Part shown: positions 45,656-56,892 of the stretch, piece by piece
How the letters are laid out: each line of letters starts with the position of its first letter
Position numbering within the stretch: position 1 is the first letter of the stretch
Source: Bryum argenteum
Taxonomy: Eukaryota; Streptophyta; Bryopsida; Bryales; Bryaceae
DNA: 64,000 nt
Direction: 5' to 3'
Assembly: GCA_037043015.1 (NCBI GenBank)
Contig: CM073322.1
Coordinates: 19,231,601 to 19,295,600, forward strand
Notes under the pieces: model-generated
Database searches by the model: none
Told to the model about the DNA's origin: nothing
What the model saw: only the letters and a program-made list of their open reading frames with translations
Program-made: the position numbers and the translations under genes

Positions 45656-48200
45656 AAGATTGGCGTTGACATTTCGCTAAAGAGTGTAGGTGCAACCTTT
45701 GGAGCCGAACAAAGCCATAAGAGAGACCCTTTCTAGTCTCCATCCCGCTCCAAAGAAGATCCGAGAAACGACGAGGATCAAAATTTTCCATGACTTTTCC
45801 TTGGGTACCAAGGTTCTAGTAATAAAATTTGCAACCAATGCCCTCGTTTGAGCCAACGGATCAAACACCTTCAAACCACCTCTCTTGATAGATGGGATGA
45901 TCACTGTATCTCAAGTTACTTGCGCACATGTTTGTGATCAGCTTTACCAATCCAAATAAAATTCCTCTCAAGTAGGAACCAATAGAAGAACTCTCATGGA
46001 AATGTCACAACATGAGGCAAAGTACCAGATAATTGTTAAAATCACCTAATTGGAACCAAAATTATGGGTGCAAGGGATCAACACTTATTCGACCAATTAT
46101 TTAGCTTGCTACGGATGTGTAAAAGCTTCTTCACATCTTGTTCTTTTGAAAAAATTCACTCCTGAACAAAATCTCAGCCTAGACTATCGTGGATTTAGCA
46201 TTTGAGACCTTTTTTTTTCTCCCATCTCCAAGATTGTGTGCGATTAGAAGTCCAAAACGCATTGGACTTCTCCTTGTTAAGCTTTGCTTGAGAGGATGCG
46301 CAAAAACGTTTCACTACAGCAAAGGCTCTGGACAAATTATCCTCGTCCCCTTGAAAATAGAGCGTTGTATCGTCAACAAAACTTTGGACGATGAATGACA
46401 GAGAAATATGAGATAAAACAAGCCTTTGAAGGCCATAAATACGATTGTTCAACATGTCATTAAATACATCGGAAATAACTACGTAAAGGTAGGGTGATAG
46501 TCGACGGTGTGGTGAATGTCAAACTTCTGAAAACATTTACTATTCAGAAGCATTGAAGAGTGAGCATTCTTGTATACTGAGGAATACCATTTTGGTGAGA
46601 GTTTTAGCTTTTCTATTGTCGCCTCAAGGAAGAACCAATTTACTCGATTATAGGCTCTTTCATAATCAAGTTGGACTACAACCAAATCTTGATTGCTTTC
46701 TTGAGCCCAATAGGTAGAGTCGTAAGCAAGAAAAAGATTACCCAAAACGCAATGTTCCTTTACAAACCCTATTCGAGTGAGATATTAATAGCTCAAAGAA
46801 ACTCTTGAACTTGGATGGCAAGGGTTTTGGCAATGAGCTTGTAAATCTCTGTAACCATTGAAATGGGTCGATAATTGCATATGGATCCACCATGGATCCA
46901 CCTTTTGGTATCAATGGTGTAACTTTACGCTTAAAGGAGTCCTCCATACCTCCATTCTTAAAACTTCTTCTATTACCGTCGTAAGGTCCGCTCCCATGGA
47001 ATCCCACATTTCAAAAAGAAGTTCAGGTGGGATAGCATCATGCTCTTAGCATCATTCCCTCCTGCTCTATTTGGTGGTATATCTTCAAAAGCAGAGTTTT
47101 AAGTTCCGCTTCATCAAATGATTCGGTCAACTTCAAGTTTATTTCATCCGTCCATATGAGACACATTCGTCTTCTCAGTCTCATCCGTCTAAGAGACATT
47201 GAAAAGGCATTTTTCTCTAGTCTCTACATTTAGCTTTACTATCATATCATTTGAGTAAAGCTCTTTAGAAAATTGTTGACAAACTCTTCAATTTCATTTG
47301 ATTCACGAAGAGATTTTCTCCCTCGATGATATTTGACGTACAAGGAGCCTTGTGAAATTCAAAGAACTCCTTTGGGCAACGATTTCGAAATCGAACACCA
47401 CTTCGCTAATTTCGAGAAGATTCTGGCCTATATTAACAAATATTTTCTAATTAATCTTGAGCTCCATCCAAAGTGTTCCAAGCATCTAAATCATATGAGT
47501 CCTCTCCTAATGTTGTCTTTGCGAGTGAACGGGCAACAAACTCGTTACAATTCTTCCTTGTACTCACACTTGCAATCCTAGGTAATGTATTCACCATCAT
47601 GGCGGATATCCTCCAAACATGTTGTTACTCAAACTTCCTTCGAATAAGTTTCAGGCTCATGCATGGCAAAGTTACAAGCTTTCTCAAATATCTCTATGGC
47701 TGCTTCATCCTAGAGGAGTCTACAATTGAAGCCTATTTTACCTCTGAAGACTAACGGTCACTTGGTATTGCAAAAATATGTTAGCATGATCTGAAATATT
47801 GTAAATTGTAGGTCATCTACCTCCTTTGCTACTAATTTGTGAAGATGTATAAAACATGTCAATTTGCGACCATGTCGGAATAGGATGTTTACGTTGCCAT
47901 GTGTGACGTTTGATCGCAATACGTCGGTATTTATCCGAATAGAAAACATCTTGGAGTCCTAGTCTCCCCAAGAAGCTTCTTCTCTACTACCCATGTCTTG
48001 TGCATGGAAGTCCGAGGAACAATCCTCCCTGTCCTATTAAGATCTTAAGCTAAAATCCAATTGGCCTTTGGGAACAAATATTTGCTAATTTGTTCCAAAA
48101 TCTTGCTCTTGTCGACGTGTCATTAGAAGAATATGCCTTGGAGATACCAAACGATTGTTGATAATGCTCCTAGATAATATATTGCACGCGATCTTCAACA
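45656..48200 (-). pseudogene. Degenerate LINE (non-LTR retrotransposon) with endonuclease and reverse transcriptase remnants
   Basis: Read on the minus strand from high to low coordinates. The apurinic-type endonuclease region has FWNKLAN..., NWILA-x-DLN (the GDFN-like motif, interrupted by a stop) near 48,080-48,040, TWSQIDMFY near 47,870-47,850 and NISDHAN near 47,796-47,780. The reverse transcriptase region has PLIPKGGS near 46,920, VVVQLDYERAYNRVNWFFLEA near 46,690-46,620 and QSFVDDTTLYFQGD near 46,375-46,335. The tail has ERNFIWIGKADHK and GGLKVFDPLAQTRALV (45,960-45,830). Stops and frame changes separate every block, so the copy is dead. It resembles the plant L1-like clade with EN plus RT. 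No gag-like first frame was recognised, and target-site duplications were not found. Confidence 0.85.
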
Positions 48201-50645
48201 AGCACACCCAACAGTTACCATCTCGGCAATATTATGAGAGATGGAATTTATCTCCATCGGCTTAGTAGAAAGCCTTATTCCAAAAGCTCCTTTCTCTTTG
48301 GAAGAGTAGTAGTAGAGAAACAACCTCTAAGTGCATAACAATGATCTTGAAATAAGACAATTTCCGCTTGTGGTGTGGCATGGTGAAGGAAATCTCGGAT
48401 CTCCTCCCTCTTCCTACTCCCTTCTCTAAGCTACATACATTTAAGGAGTCAATAACAATATTGGTGAATGTCATTAAGGGTGGTGGAGGATTATTCCCTT
48501 TGAAAGAGCTTACACATCTTCTTCCACTTCCAAGGGGTAATCAATGCGATTTCTTCATAAAGTTCATTTTTCTTAAAACCTTCGAGGTGCAATGATTTTT
48601 CAAAACGCCCAATTCATCTATCTTATAAATTACAACATGCAAAGGTGGGCAAACTTTTTACATCAACTTTTGTTGAATGGGCACATCAATTTATCAAGTA
48701 TCGATCGAGGTCCCATCATTGTGATCGAGCATCAAAGAGCGGGTAAGCGTTCGTAGCAGCTACCAAGGAGGATGGAGGAGGGGTAATGAGCCCCCTAATT
48801 TTTTGATGTATAGACATTAAATGCCAAGGAGTAGGCTTCCAAGGGTAAGTTGGAGTCGCAGACCTCAAATTTGAATTCAAAATTATCAAAAACGACCTTG
48901 GGAGGTCGCCACGGATTCTAGGGTGCCTCCTTGGTAACTACCACGAACCATTGCCCATCAAGAGCCCGTATCGTCCATGATTCCTTTCCTTGCTTACGTT
49001 ATAAGGTGTTGTTCAATGTACAGCTTGACTTTGGTGATGCCTGAAAGCAAAACCTTGGCCTCTTTTGAAAGAGGTTGTGTGACAAACATTAAGACAGAAG
49101 TACACATTCTCAAATACATGCACCTAAGTACACATGATGATGGTAATTCGGTTGCTTGCTTTCCATAAAAAAAGTTCAAACAACAAATATACGGTATGTA
49201 CTGTACCTTCAAAATAGAAACCCTGTTGAAATCTGGTGTAAATCCAGAAGCTACTATACTTGAATTGGTAGAGACCAGACAATTGATATAATTTTTAGTG
49301 GGCTATGAAGGAAGCTACCTACAAGATTGGGTTGTGTGTAAATTTTAACAATTTACAATAAGGACTTTTCACACCTTGTACATTTATGCACCTGTTTTCT
49401 CTATGCTGACATGGATATCGTTGAGCACTCAAAGAGAATTAGGAGTTGTTTCTTATGAACCATTTCTATGATGGTAGACTTTTAGTTTCTTGGAGGGGTT
49501 GCACATACACCCAATTATATATTATTCAAGTTTCCGCTATTAAAATTTCATGGTGTTACGAGATAAAAACGTTCAACTCCCTATAGATCTAAGAACGCGG
49601 GAATTGCTCTTTAGAGTTCCCATAGAAACAAAACTAAGCCAACTTTGACCACTATAATCTCGTAAATGAAGAATAGTTAATAGGTCGAATTTAATAGGAG
49701 AGTAAAACCTTTTCAATTTTTACTGAAATCCTAAATCTCCAAGTGAGCATAATGAGAATGCTCCGAAAAGAAATATATTTGCGGGCTTCGCTTCTTAGAG
49801 AATCTTGCTCTCGTCGGGTTTATAGCTTGGCAGCCCGTAGCAAGGGAGCCCTACGAGAGTTTTCCAGTTTTGAGTGTATTGGATAGTTATAGCGGCCCTT
49901 AGGCGAAAGACCAACTTCGTTGTAACACCCTACAGTTAGATCCCACAAGCAATTCTTAGATTGAGTTTTTTTGAGCATGAAGTAAACAAAAGTCATTTTT
50001 TTGTAGATTGAACAATTTTACACAAGGAACCTTGAGGGGTTAACTATGTTGTATGGTTATTGCCAACTCCTCATGAAAAAATTTAGTAATAGTAATTTTA
50101 AGAATTTTATATACGTAGGTATTTTGATGGCCATGAAAAGGGCAAGGAATCAAGACATTCAAACCGGGAGGTAAAGCCAGGCAAGCAGCATGAATCTCAT
50201 TTGAGGGTTGGGTATATGCTCATGGAATAACTTACAGTTGCTGGCACCATAATTGCACTTTACTGTTATCACTTTCACCGGTTTCTGTTAATTAACCCCT
50301 GAAGATGCTCGCCCTCAATATGGTAGAGGCACCTATACCCGACCGGCAACCAATACCCGATCAAGCCCAATTCCTAGATTTTGAAAGAACATATGTACCT
50401 CATTTGTATATTTGAGCATGTGATCGACTTTAGGTTCCAAGCAACTTTTCACTTTAAACAATTATAACTATTTGAATAATGCAAATAAAACCACGAAACT
50501 TTTTGCATTCAACAAGAACCTTATGTTTGCACACATGGAAAATTCTTAAAAAAATATATACCTTAATATCATTTGCTAAAATCCTTAAATGGTCAGGTAT
50601 AGGTGCCTCTACCATATTGTGTTTTACCCTCAAAACTGCTCAAGG
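48201..50645. other. Intergenic repeats
   Basis: 48,796-48,895 repeats sequence found at 27,190-27,285. 49,565-50,060 resembles the TTAA-element interiors at 52.1-52.8 kb. No gene seen. Confidence 0.4.
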
Positions 50646-50941
50646 TAAGGTACACTGCCCTTAAACCGCTCGAATAAGCGATTCAGCATGGTTGTAACTT
50701 CATGTCTATTATTTGAAATTTTTCTTGGATGCGGAAACATGGGGTAGAGTGAGTGCGAAAATTTCCACAATTAAATAGCAAAAGCTGAATTTGCTAGAAA
50801 TTTCTGAAGTCAAAAGTGTACATGACCTTAAACCACTCACATACTCAAATGTACGAATGAGGTGCATCTGTTCTTTTACAATCTAGGAATGGGGCCTAAT
50901 CGGTTTTGGGGTGCCGAGCGGTTTAAGAGCATTGTACCTTA
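50646..50941 (+). mobile_element. TA-flanked MITE, family M1, copy 2 (296 bp)
   Basis: Left TAAGGTACACTGCCCTTAAA then CCGCTC; right GAGCGGTTTAAGAGCATTGT then ACCTTA. Interior is the same as 10,917-11,365 ('cgaataag.gattcagcatgg', 'attatttgaaatttttctt', 'agtcaaaagtgtacatgacc', in pieces). It lacks the ~150-bp block present in copy 1. Confidence 0.85.
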
Positions 50942-52119
50942 AACATATTTTTATTATGTTGGAATGTGAAGGTTGCATCTGCAGGAAATAAAACCTAATT
51001 TAGACATGTTTGTGTACACTAAATTTCAAATCCAAATTCCTCACTAAAAATTGACCCAATATGAGAATGTGTTTTTTCTTTTAAAATTACAATCAGTCAA
51101 ACCATTGATTCACTTACTTGATAAAATCTCTTACCACTTGATGCAAATCCTTGTTTTCTACTCTAAAAGGAAAAATCCACGAAGTGCTTCCTTAGTCAAT
51201 GGTGAGATGTTGCTCATGGACCCCCTTAAGGGGATGCCACATGGGCCCATGAACGCGCTTTATTTTGTAATTTTCTTTTTTGAGGGGAGCCCCCCCCAGC
51301 CCTTTTGTTCATTTTCAGGGGGAGGAAGTAGCTACAAATGATATGGGATAAATCCCTCCCCAAGACCCCCAAGACCCCCCCCTTAAGACCCCCCGAAGAC
51401 CCCCAGCTGGACCCCTCCCATACCCCTCCGCATTTTGAGGCGCACTTTGCGGCCCGCACCCACGGCGTTAACGAGATTTGGGGAGATAGTCACCCCAAGG
51501 TGAAATCATGTTGTTCTCTTTCCCACGATCACTCTCAATTTTGACAATGAGTCGCAATACTCACCTCCACATCCCAACATGCATGCTCCTTACCAAGCAT
51601 TACTGAGGATACATTCTTTCTTTTTTTAAAAATAAAAACCTCAAAACCAATTTATTCAACATCGTGGCGTAGCAAGGACTTTTGTTTACTCATTGTTGAA
51701 AAAAAGGCTGGCTGAAGTTGATGTTTTCCTTGTGACAACTCTTTTGCTGTCAGTAAAAGACTGACTGATAAATAAGGTCGGGGCTTCAGCGGTTAAATCA
51801 TACTACAATAATCCAAGGAGTCCATCTCTGTGACAGGCAGGAAAATTTCAACTGGGGCGTAGCACGTCTTTGACTCAATAATAAATTTTTTTGACCATTT
51901 TGACCAGATTGGATGTGTGCTGATTGATGTGATTGAATCCAAAGTGATAGAAATTTCTATGGAGCAATAAGTTGAATTGTTGTACACCTTATTGCACGAT
52001 CATTATGAAGCATGTGCTTGCCCATGAAATTCCGAAGGGGTCATATGCATCACAATTAAGTTTTTAGTTTCTTGGTTTCGTTTGACCGAATTAAACCATT
52101 TCCATTCTACTAATCAATG
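50942..52119. other. Intergenic DNA with a C/G-rich homopolymer patch
   Basis: 51,280-51,430 is rich in CCCC runs and repeats 'aagaccccc'. A 96-codon plus frame and a 77-codon minus frame cross it but are low complexity. No gene called. Confidence 0.4.
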
Positions 52120-52377
52120 TTAACCCCTAACTCTCCTCGTTGCAAAAGGGTCGAACTCACAAAATTTGACCTTCCTTTAGATTAAGCTCAAAAAATCTCG
52201 ATCCAAGCATTATTTAAAAGATTCAACGGTAAGATCTCAACATTCACTTGACATTCTTCTCACGTACCAGATTTGAACCGTTCATTCTTCCTCATTCGTG
52301 AGATTATAATGGTCAAAGTTGGCTGAGTTTTTCTCCTTCGAAACCCGTTTCGAGTTTTAAGGAGAGTTAGCAGTTAA
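52120..52377 (+). mobile_element. TTAA-flanked element, family T, copy L
   Basis: Starts TTAACCCCTAACTCTCCT and ends AGGAGAGTTAGCAGTTAA. Interior: 'ttagattaagctcaaaaaat', 'gattcaacggtaagatct', 'tgaaccgttcattcttcctc', 'gtgagattataatggtcaaa'. No coding frame. Confidence 0.75.
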
Positions 52378-52537
52378 TGTTTCCTAGTTGTACTTGTGAA
52401 TTTATTGATTCTAATACAACAATGGCTTACCACTTTAATTGGGTAACAATATTGCTAAACATATTTTAGAGTATTAGAAGTTTGTGCTAACCTACTACTA
52501 TGCCAAATGTTATTTCATTTCCTTATAACCTTGAGTG

Positions 52538-52798
52538 TTAACCCCTAACTCTCCTTGAAGCTCGAAAGAGTAAAACTCAACCAATTTTGACCATTATAAT
52601 CTCACAAATGAGGAAGAACGAACGGTTCAAATGTGGTACGTGAGAAGAGATATGTAAGAAGAATGTCAAGTGAACTTTGAGATCTTACGGTTGAATCTTT
52701 TAAAAGTAATGCTTAGATTGAGATTTTTTGAGCTTAATCTAAATGGGGGTCAGATTTTGTGACTTAGACCGTTTTGCAACAAGGGAATTTAGGGTCGA
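52538..52798 (-). mobile_element. TTAA-flanked element, family T, copy R (inverted relative to L)
   Basis: Starts TTAACCCCTAACTCTCCTTG. Its body is the reverse complement of copy L ('tttgaccattataatctcac', 'gaagaacgaacggttcaaat', 'gagatcttacggttgaatc'). The far end is eroded ('gggaatttagggtc') and lacks a clean TTAA. Confidence 0.7.
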
Positions 52799-52872
52799 TT
52801 GGGTAACAAATATTGCCTCCCGTTTTTAAGACATATTTTAGATTGTTAGAAGTTTGTGCTAACTTACTACCG

Positions 52873-53142
52873 TACCACCATAGCAGGTTCGTTCATAAAT
52901 AATTTCATTATAAAAGAACGTAAAAAATTAGAAATTACAAGCCAAGAGGAACAAAAAGTTAGGAAATTATATTTGTATGATTTGGGGGCAACAATTGGGC
53001 GACAAGTTGTCATCTCACTACAACTACCGTTCAAATAACAAAAGAACAAATTTCAAAAAAATCTATTTCTGGTAAACGAACCTTATTATTTTTAAAAAAA
53101 TTAAACATTCGTTTGTTGAGGACCGAACCTGCTATGGTGGTA
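52873..53142 (+). mobile_element. TA-flanked MITE, family M2, copy 2 (270 bp)
   Basis: Left TACCACCATAGCAGGTTCG, right CGAACCTGCTATGGTGGTA: perfect inverted ends of 19 bp, with further diverged pairing inward. TA lies at both outer ends. The interior matches 20,063-20,498. It sits inside a ~100-bp segment whose uninterrupted copy is at 52,436-52,537. Confidence 0.88.
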
Positions 53143-53406
53143 CAATACCGTGTCATATGTTATTTCATTTCCTTACTACCTTGAGTGTTAATTCCTTGCA
53201 TTGTTACTTCCTTGAAATATATGTTTTTATGAAACATTATACTACACGGTACTAGTAAGGTACATGTCGTCTCAACGGGGAATCTCTTTATATGGTACTT
53301 TCAAAAAAGTATCCCCTGTTTACCATTTCCTCAAAAAATATTATATTTATCATTTCTATATATGCCCATATTTTTTGTTTCATTCTCTTTTCTTCTTCTT
53401 CTTTTT

Positions 53407-53454
<48 letters not shown>

Positions 53455-54411
53455 CATGATCCAAAAAACGTAAAAAGGTTGGTAGGTAGGTTGGTAAGTT
53501 GGTAGGTTGGTGGGTAGGAAGGATTGCCGAACAATATTTTACTATAGAAGTAGATATAGATTTGTGTTTTTGTGGTTTTGTGTTTTTGTGATTTTATGTC
53601 CTGGTAAAGTTGTACCATGTGACGTGGGCCACCAACGAAGGACGAAAAGTTGTTTGAACTTGATTTTGTTCTTGGTGTATTGAATTGAACTTTAGCCTAT
53701 GTTTTGTCTTCTCTTCTTTTGTGTCCAAAGATTTTCTTCTTGCTTTGTATCCAGAGGACATAAATGGAAACTCAATTTTTTTCATACGACAATTTTAGAT
53801 TTTTTATTAATGAAGTTACTTTTCAAATCAAGTTTTTTTGTGTGTCCAAAGACACAGGTCCTACAATGTGTATGTAATGCCAAGCTGCCAATGAATCGCC
53901 ATGCGTTATGCATTAATGTGATTTTCGACATGTTCATGTGAAGTAGATAGGGATCGCCGAACATTATTATTATGTTATAGAAGTAGAAGTAGATATTCAT
54001 ATTCTTACACAATAAAGTTGTTCTTGCATATGTGGTATGGTGGTTGTTTTCCCATGTTGCACATTTTGCCAAAACATACAAGCTTTATGTAAATGAAAGA
54101 TAACTCCTCGTTTATACAAAAGTAACTTGGACATGTACTTGCAATTATAAATAAGCCAAAGGGTTTAGCACCAACATGCACTACATTAATTTTATATTTA
54201 GTGTTGTCTGCCCTAATTGGTATGTAACCGCTATTAATTTTTAAATTTTTGCCCCTTGAATTACTATGTATAGTAAATTGCTTGATTAAAAAGTTCATCA
54301 AAAGTAAAAGTGTTATAGCAAACTCTAATCATATAGTGTGGCTACACTAATTGTAATTTTTAGTGTAGTGGAAAGTGCCTAATTCCATTCAATTCTCCAC
54401 CAAATTTTTCA
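53143..54411. other. Intergenic DNA with T-rich low-complexity tract
   Basis: 53,393-53,450 is almost pure T. 'ttggtaggt' words repeat at 53,478-53,520. No gene. Lysine-rich minus frames are homopolymer artefacts. Confidence 0.5.
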
Positions 54412-54997
54412 TTAACCCCTAAAGATCCTTGGGTGTTTTTGGGAGCTTAAAACCTCAAAACTCCAATTCTCTACCTCTATGCACTTCAAGGGGTGCGAAA
54501 CAATTTTTTTATTCTTTTCTTAACTTCCAACCGTAAGATCTTGTACCTAAGCCAATTTTCAGTATCTGATATAAAAATTGACCGTTGGATGTTTACCATT
54601 TGAGAGATTATAACATCCAAAGTTTGTCTACGAAGTTTTTTTGGGCATTGTTGAGATTATTTTTGACACTTTTGGAGGCTGCCCTTGTAAAATTGGTACA
54701 CTTTTTGACTTGGGGCCCTTTGGAACTTAAGTAGTGATTTGGTCATGAACATATTTCCAAAAAAAAATCTCAAAAAAATACTAAATTTAAACTGCCCCAG
54801 TTCGGCTCGCAAACCAAGAATTGTTGTAGAAGACTCAAAAATTGGAATTTGGCTTTGTAAATTTTACCACATACACTTTGCAGTATAGGGAGCACCCATT
54901 AAAAAATTTAGGCAAAAATATTACTTTTAACCTATTCATCTAAGCTGCCCAAAATAGCAAAAGCCCAATTTGGTCCTCTTGGATCTTTAGGGGTTAA
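54412..54997 (+). mobile_element. TTAA-flanked element, family E, best copy (586 bp)
   Basis: Left TTAACCCCTAAAGATCC, right GGATCTTTAGGGGTTAA: 17-bp perfect terminal inverted repeats with TTAA borders. It is the reference for the diverged copies at 1,589, 17,086 and 28,090. No transposase frame. Confidence 0.85.
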
Positions 54998-55068
54998 GAA
55001 TGTCTCATTACACCAAGCTTGATGAAATTCTGGTGGAATGAGTTATTCACCCTCATACAATTTTAAAG

Positions 55069-55165
55069 CAAGTTCTTGATGGAACTTTTGATAGAAAGTG
55101 CAAGTTCTTGATGGAACTTTTGATAGAAAGTGCAAGTTCTTGATGGAACTTTTGATAGAAAGTGC
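55069..55165. repeat. 32-bp minisatellite, three copies
   Basis: The unit 'gcaagttcttgatggaactt' plus 'ttgatagaaagt' repeats three times almost perfectly. Confidence 0.9.
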
Positions 55166-56892
55166 CACAATTTGCCGTTGTGCTGATGAATGAAGAGAAG
55201 GCAATAATTAGACATAAAATTAAGAATGGGTCTTGTAATGTTGACGAACACTACACAAATTTGCTTCAAACAAATATACATATTGCATAGATAAACGTCT
55301 TTGTAAAGAGTAACAATTGGGATTGAGCGAAAAGACAAGCCGCTCAATTTTTCACATGTAGATCAATCAACTTCTAAAGGAGAGAAGAGCCCAAAACAGG
55401 ATGTCTTGACTTTGGTTACCCTCCTAGTTAAAAAACATAAATAGTATAAGGTATACCATGTGAGGCCCATAGAATTTTTCCATATTTTTCTAAAAAGATT
55501 ATTCATTCTTCAAAATTTCTCATACTGTGGCAGACACTCACTCTCGAAGTTTCAAAACACTATTGGGCATGTTGAAATGTGCCCAAAAGTGCAGTACATC
55601 CTCATTTATTCTAACATTTTACCAAGACAAATATAACACCTAATTTTTTAAATTTTATTTAAAGATTTTATTATTATTTTTATTATTATTTTTCTTTTTT
55701 TTGAGTTAATCATGTAGTAGAGATACCAAAGCATGATCTTACGTTGTGGATTCCCAATTAAATGATGTTTTACATGTCCTTTTTAATGACAAAGACTTCA
55801 TGAAAAAGCTTTTTCTTCATGTGGAAGCTCCCATTGATTAGTATTGTAACATTAATAAGGTCAAATAAAAAAACATCACATCATTCCAATATTGATAATC
55901 AAGCTTAGAAAGGATTTTTATTAAATACTAAAAATTTCAAATACAAAATGAAATATATGCAATAATGGCCAATACTGTTTCATGTGAGTCACTCGTGATG
56001 TCTACTAATATCCCATGCTATCAATTCTACAAAGGATTATCAAATGTCATTTACACAAAAAACATGTATTTTTCCACAGTTTGAGATTTATCTCAAGTGC
56101 ACAAAGGTTGATTTCCATTGATGAAAGGCATATACATGTTCAAGATGATGGTTAACATTACCATAAAGGCAACACCAAACAAGTTTGGCTTCATTCCAAA
56201 TTGTGTAAATTTTGAAAGATCTTTTACCAATCTTGAACAAAACTGAGTATAAGACATACTCTACTTTGACATTCAATATCTTCCAAACCACAATTCAACT
56301 CCACTTCAAACTTTTTATCATTCTGTAATACATTATGTACTACAACTTTGATTTGGACACTTTTGAGTTTTGCCCACTTACACTCATGGTATGATTTTTT
56401 GAATGGAAGTGAGTCAGAAATGTACTCGGTTTTGTTTGTCAGTGTATAACCATAATATTTTCTACCAAGTTTCGAATTTCATATCAATGTAAATGTGTGG
56501 CAAGCATGCCTTGCTGAGGACCACATTGCTCCTTAATCCCTACTCGTTGCCTAGCCCAGTGAGACTCATCACCTCCTGATGATCGTGTGTCGCTTCCACC
56601 TAAGAATCCATTGCGCCCTTTGATGTGGTCCCCGAAAGACACGAAATGCTAATTGTCTACGTGGGCGCCACGTGAGCACGAAGATCGCGCGAAATAGCGG
56701 TCGTCGACCGGGTCGTCGTCGTCGTCGGTGGGCTACTGTGGAGGGCGCCGTCCTCCTCTCACGTTCCTCTGCTCGAGCTCCATCGTCACTCAATGAAGTT
56801 CATTGTCGATCGCCATTGCCGATCGCCCTCCTGAAATCTCGCACCCCCTTTTCGCTGATCAAGGCGATAGATCACTTGCTCTTTTTGCAGCT
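55166..56892. promoter_or_regulatory. Intergenic DNA and lipase promoter/leader
   Basis: AT-rich to about 56,500, then GC content rises. 56,640-56,890 holds CGTCGT repeats and a GC-rich leader that ends at the lipase ATG (56,893). No second gene seen. Confidence 0.45.

Noticed and set aside
53331-53618. Lysine-rich minus-strand frame
   Set aside because: Encoded by a T homopolymer tract.
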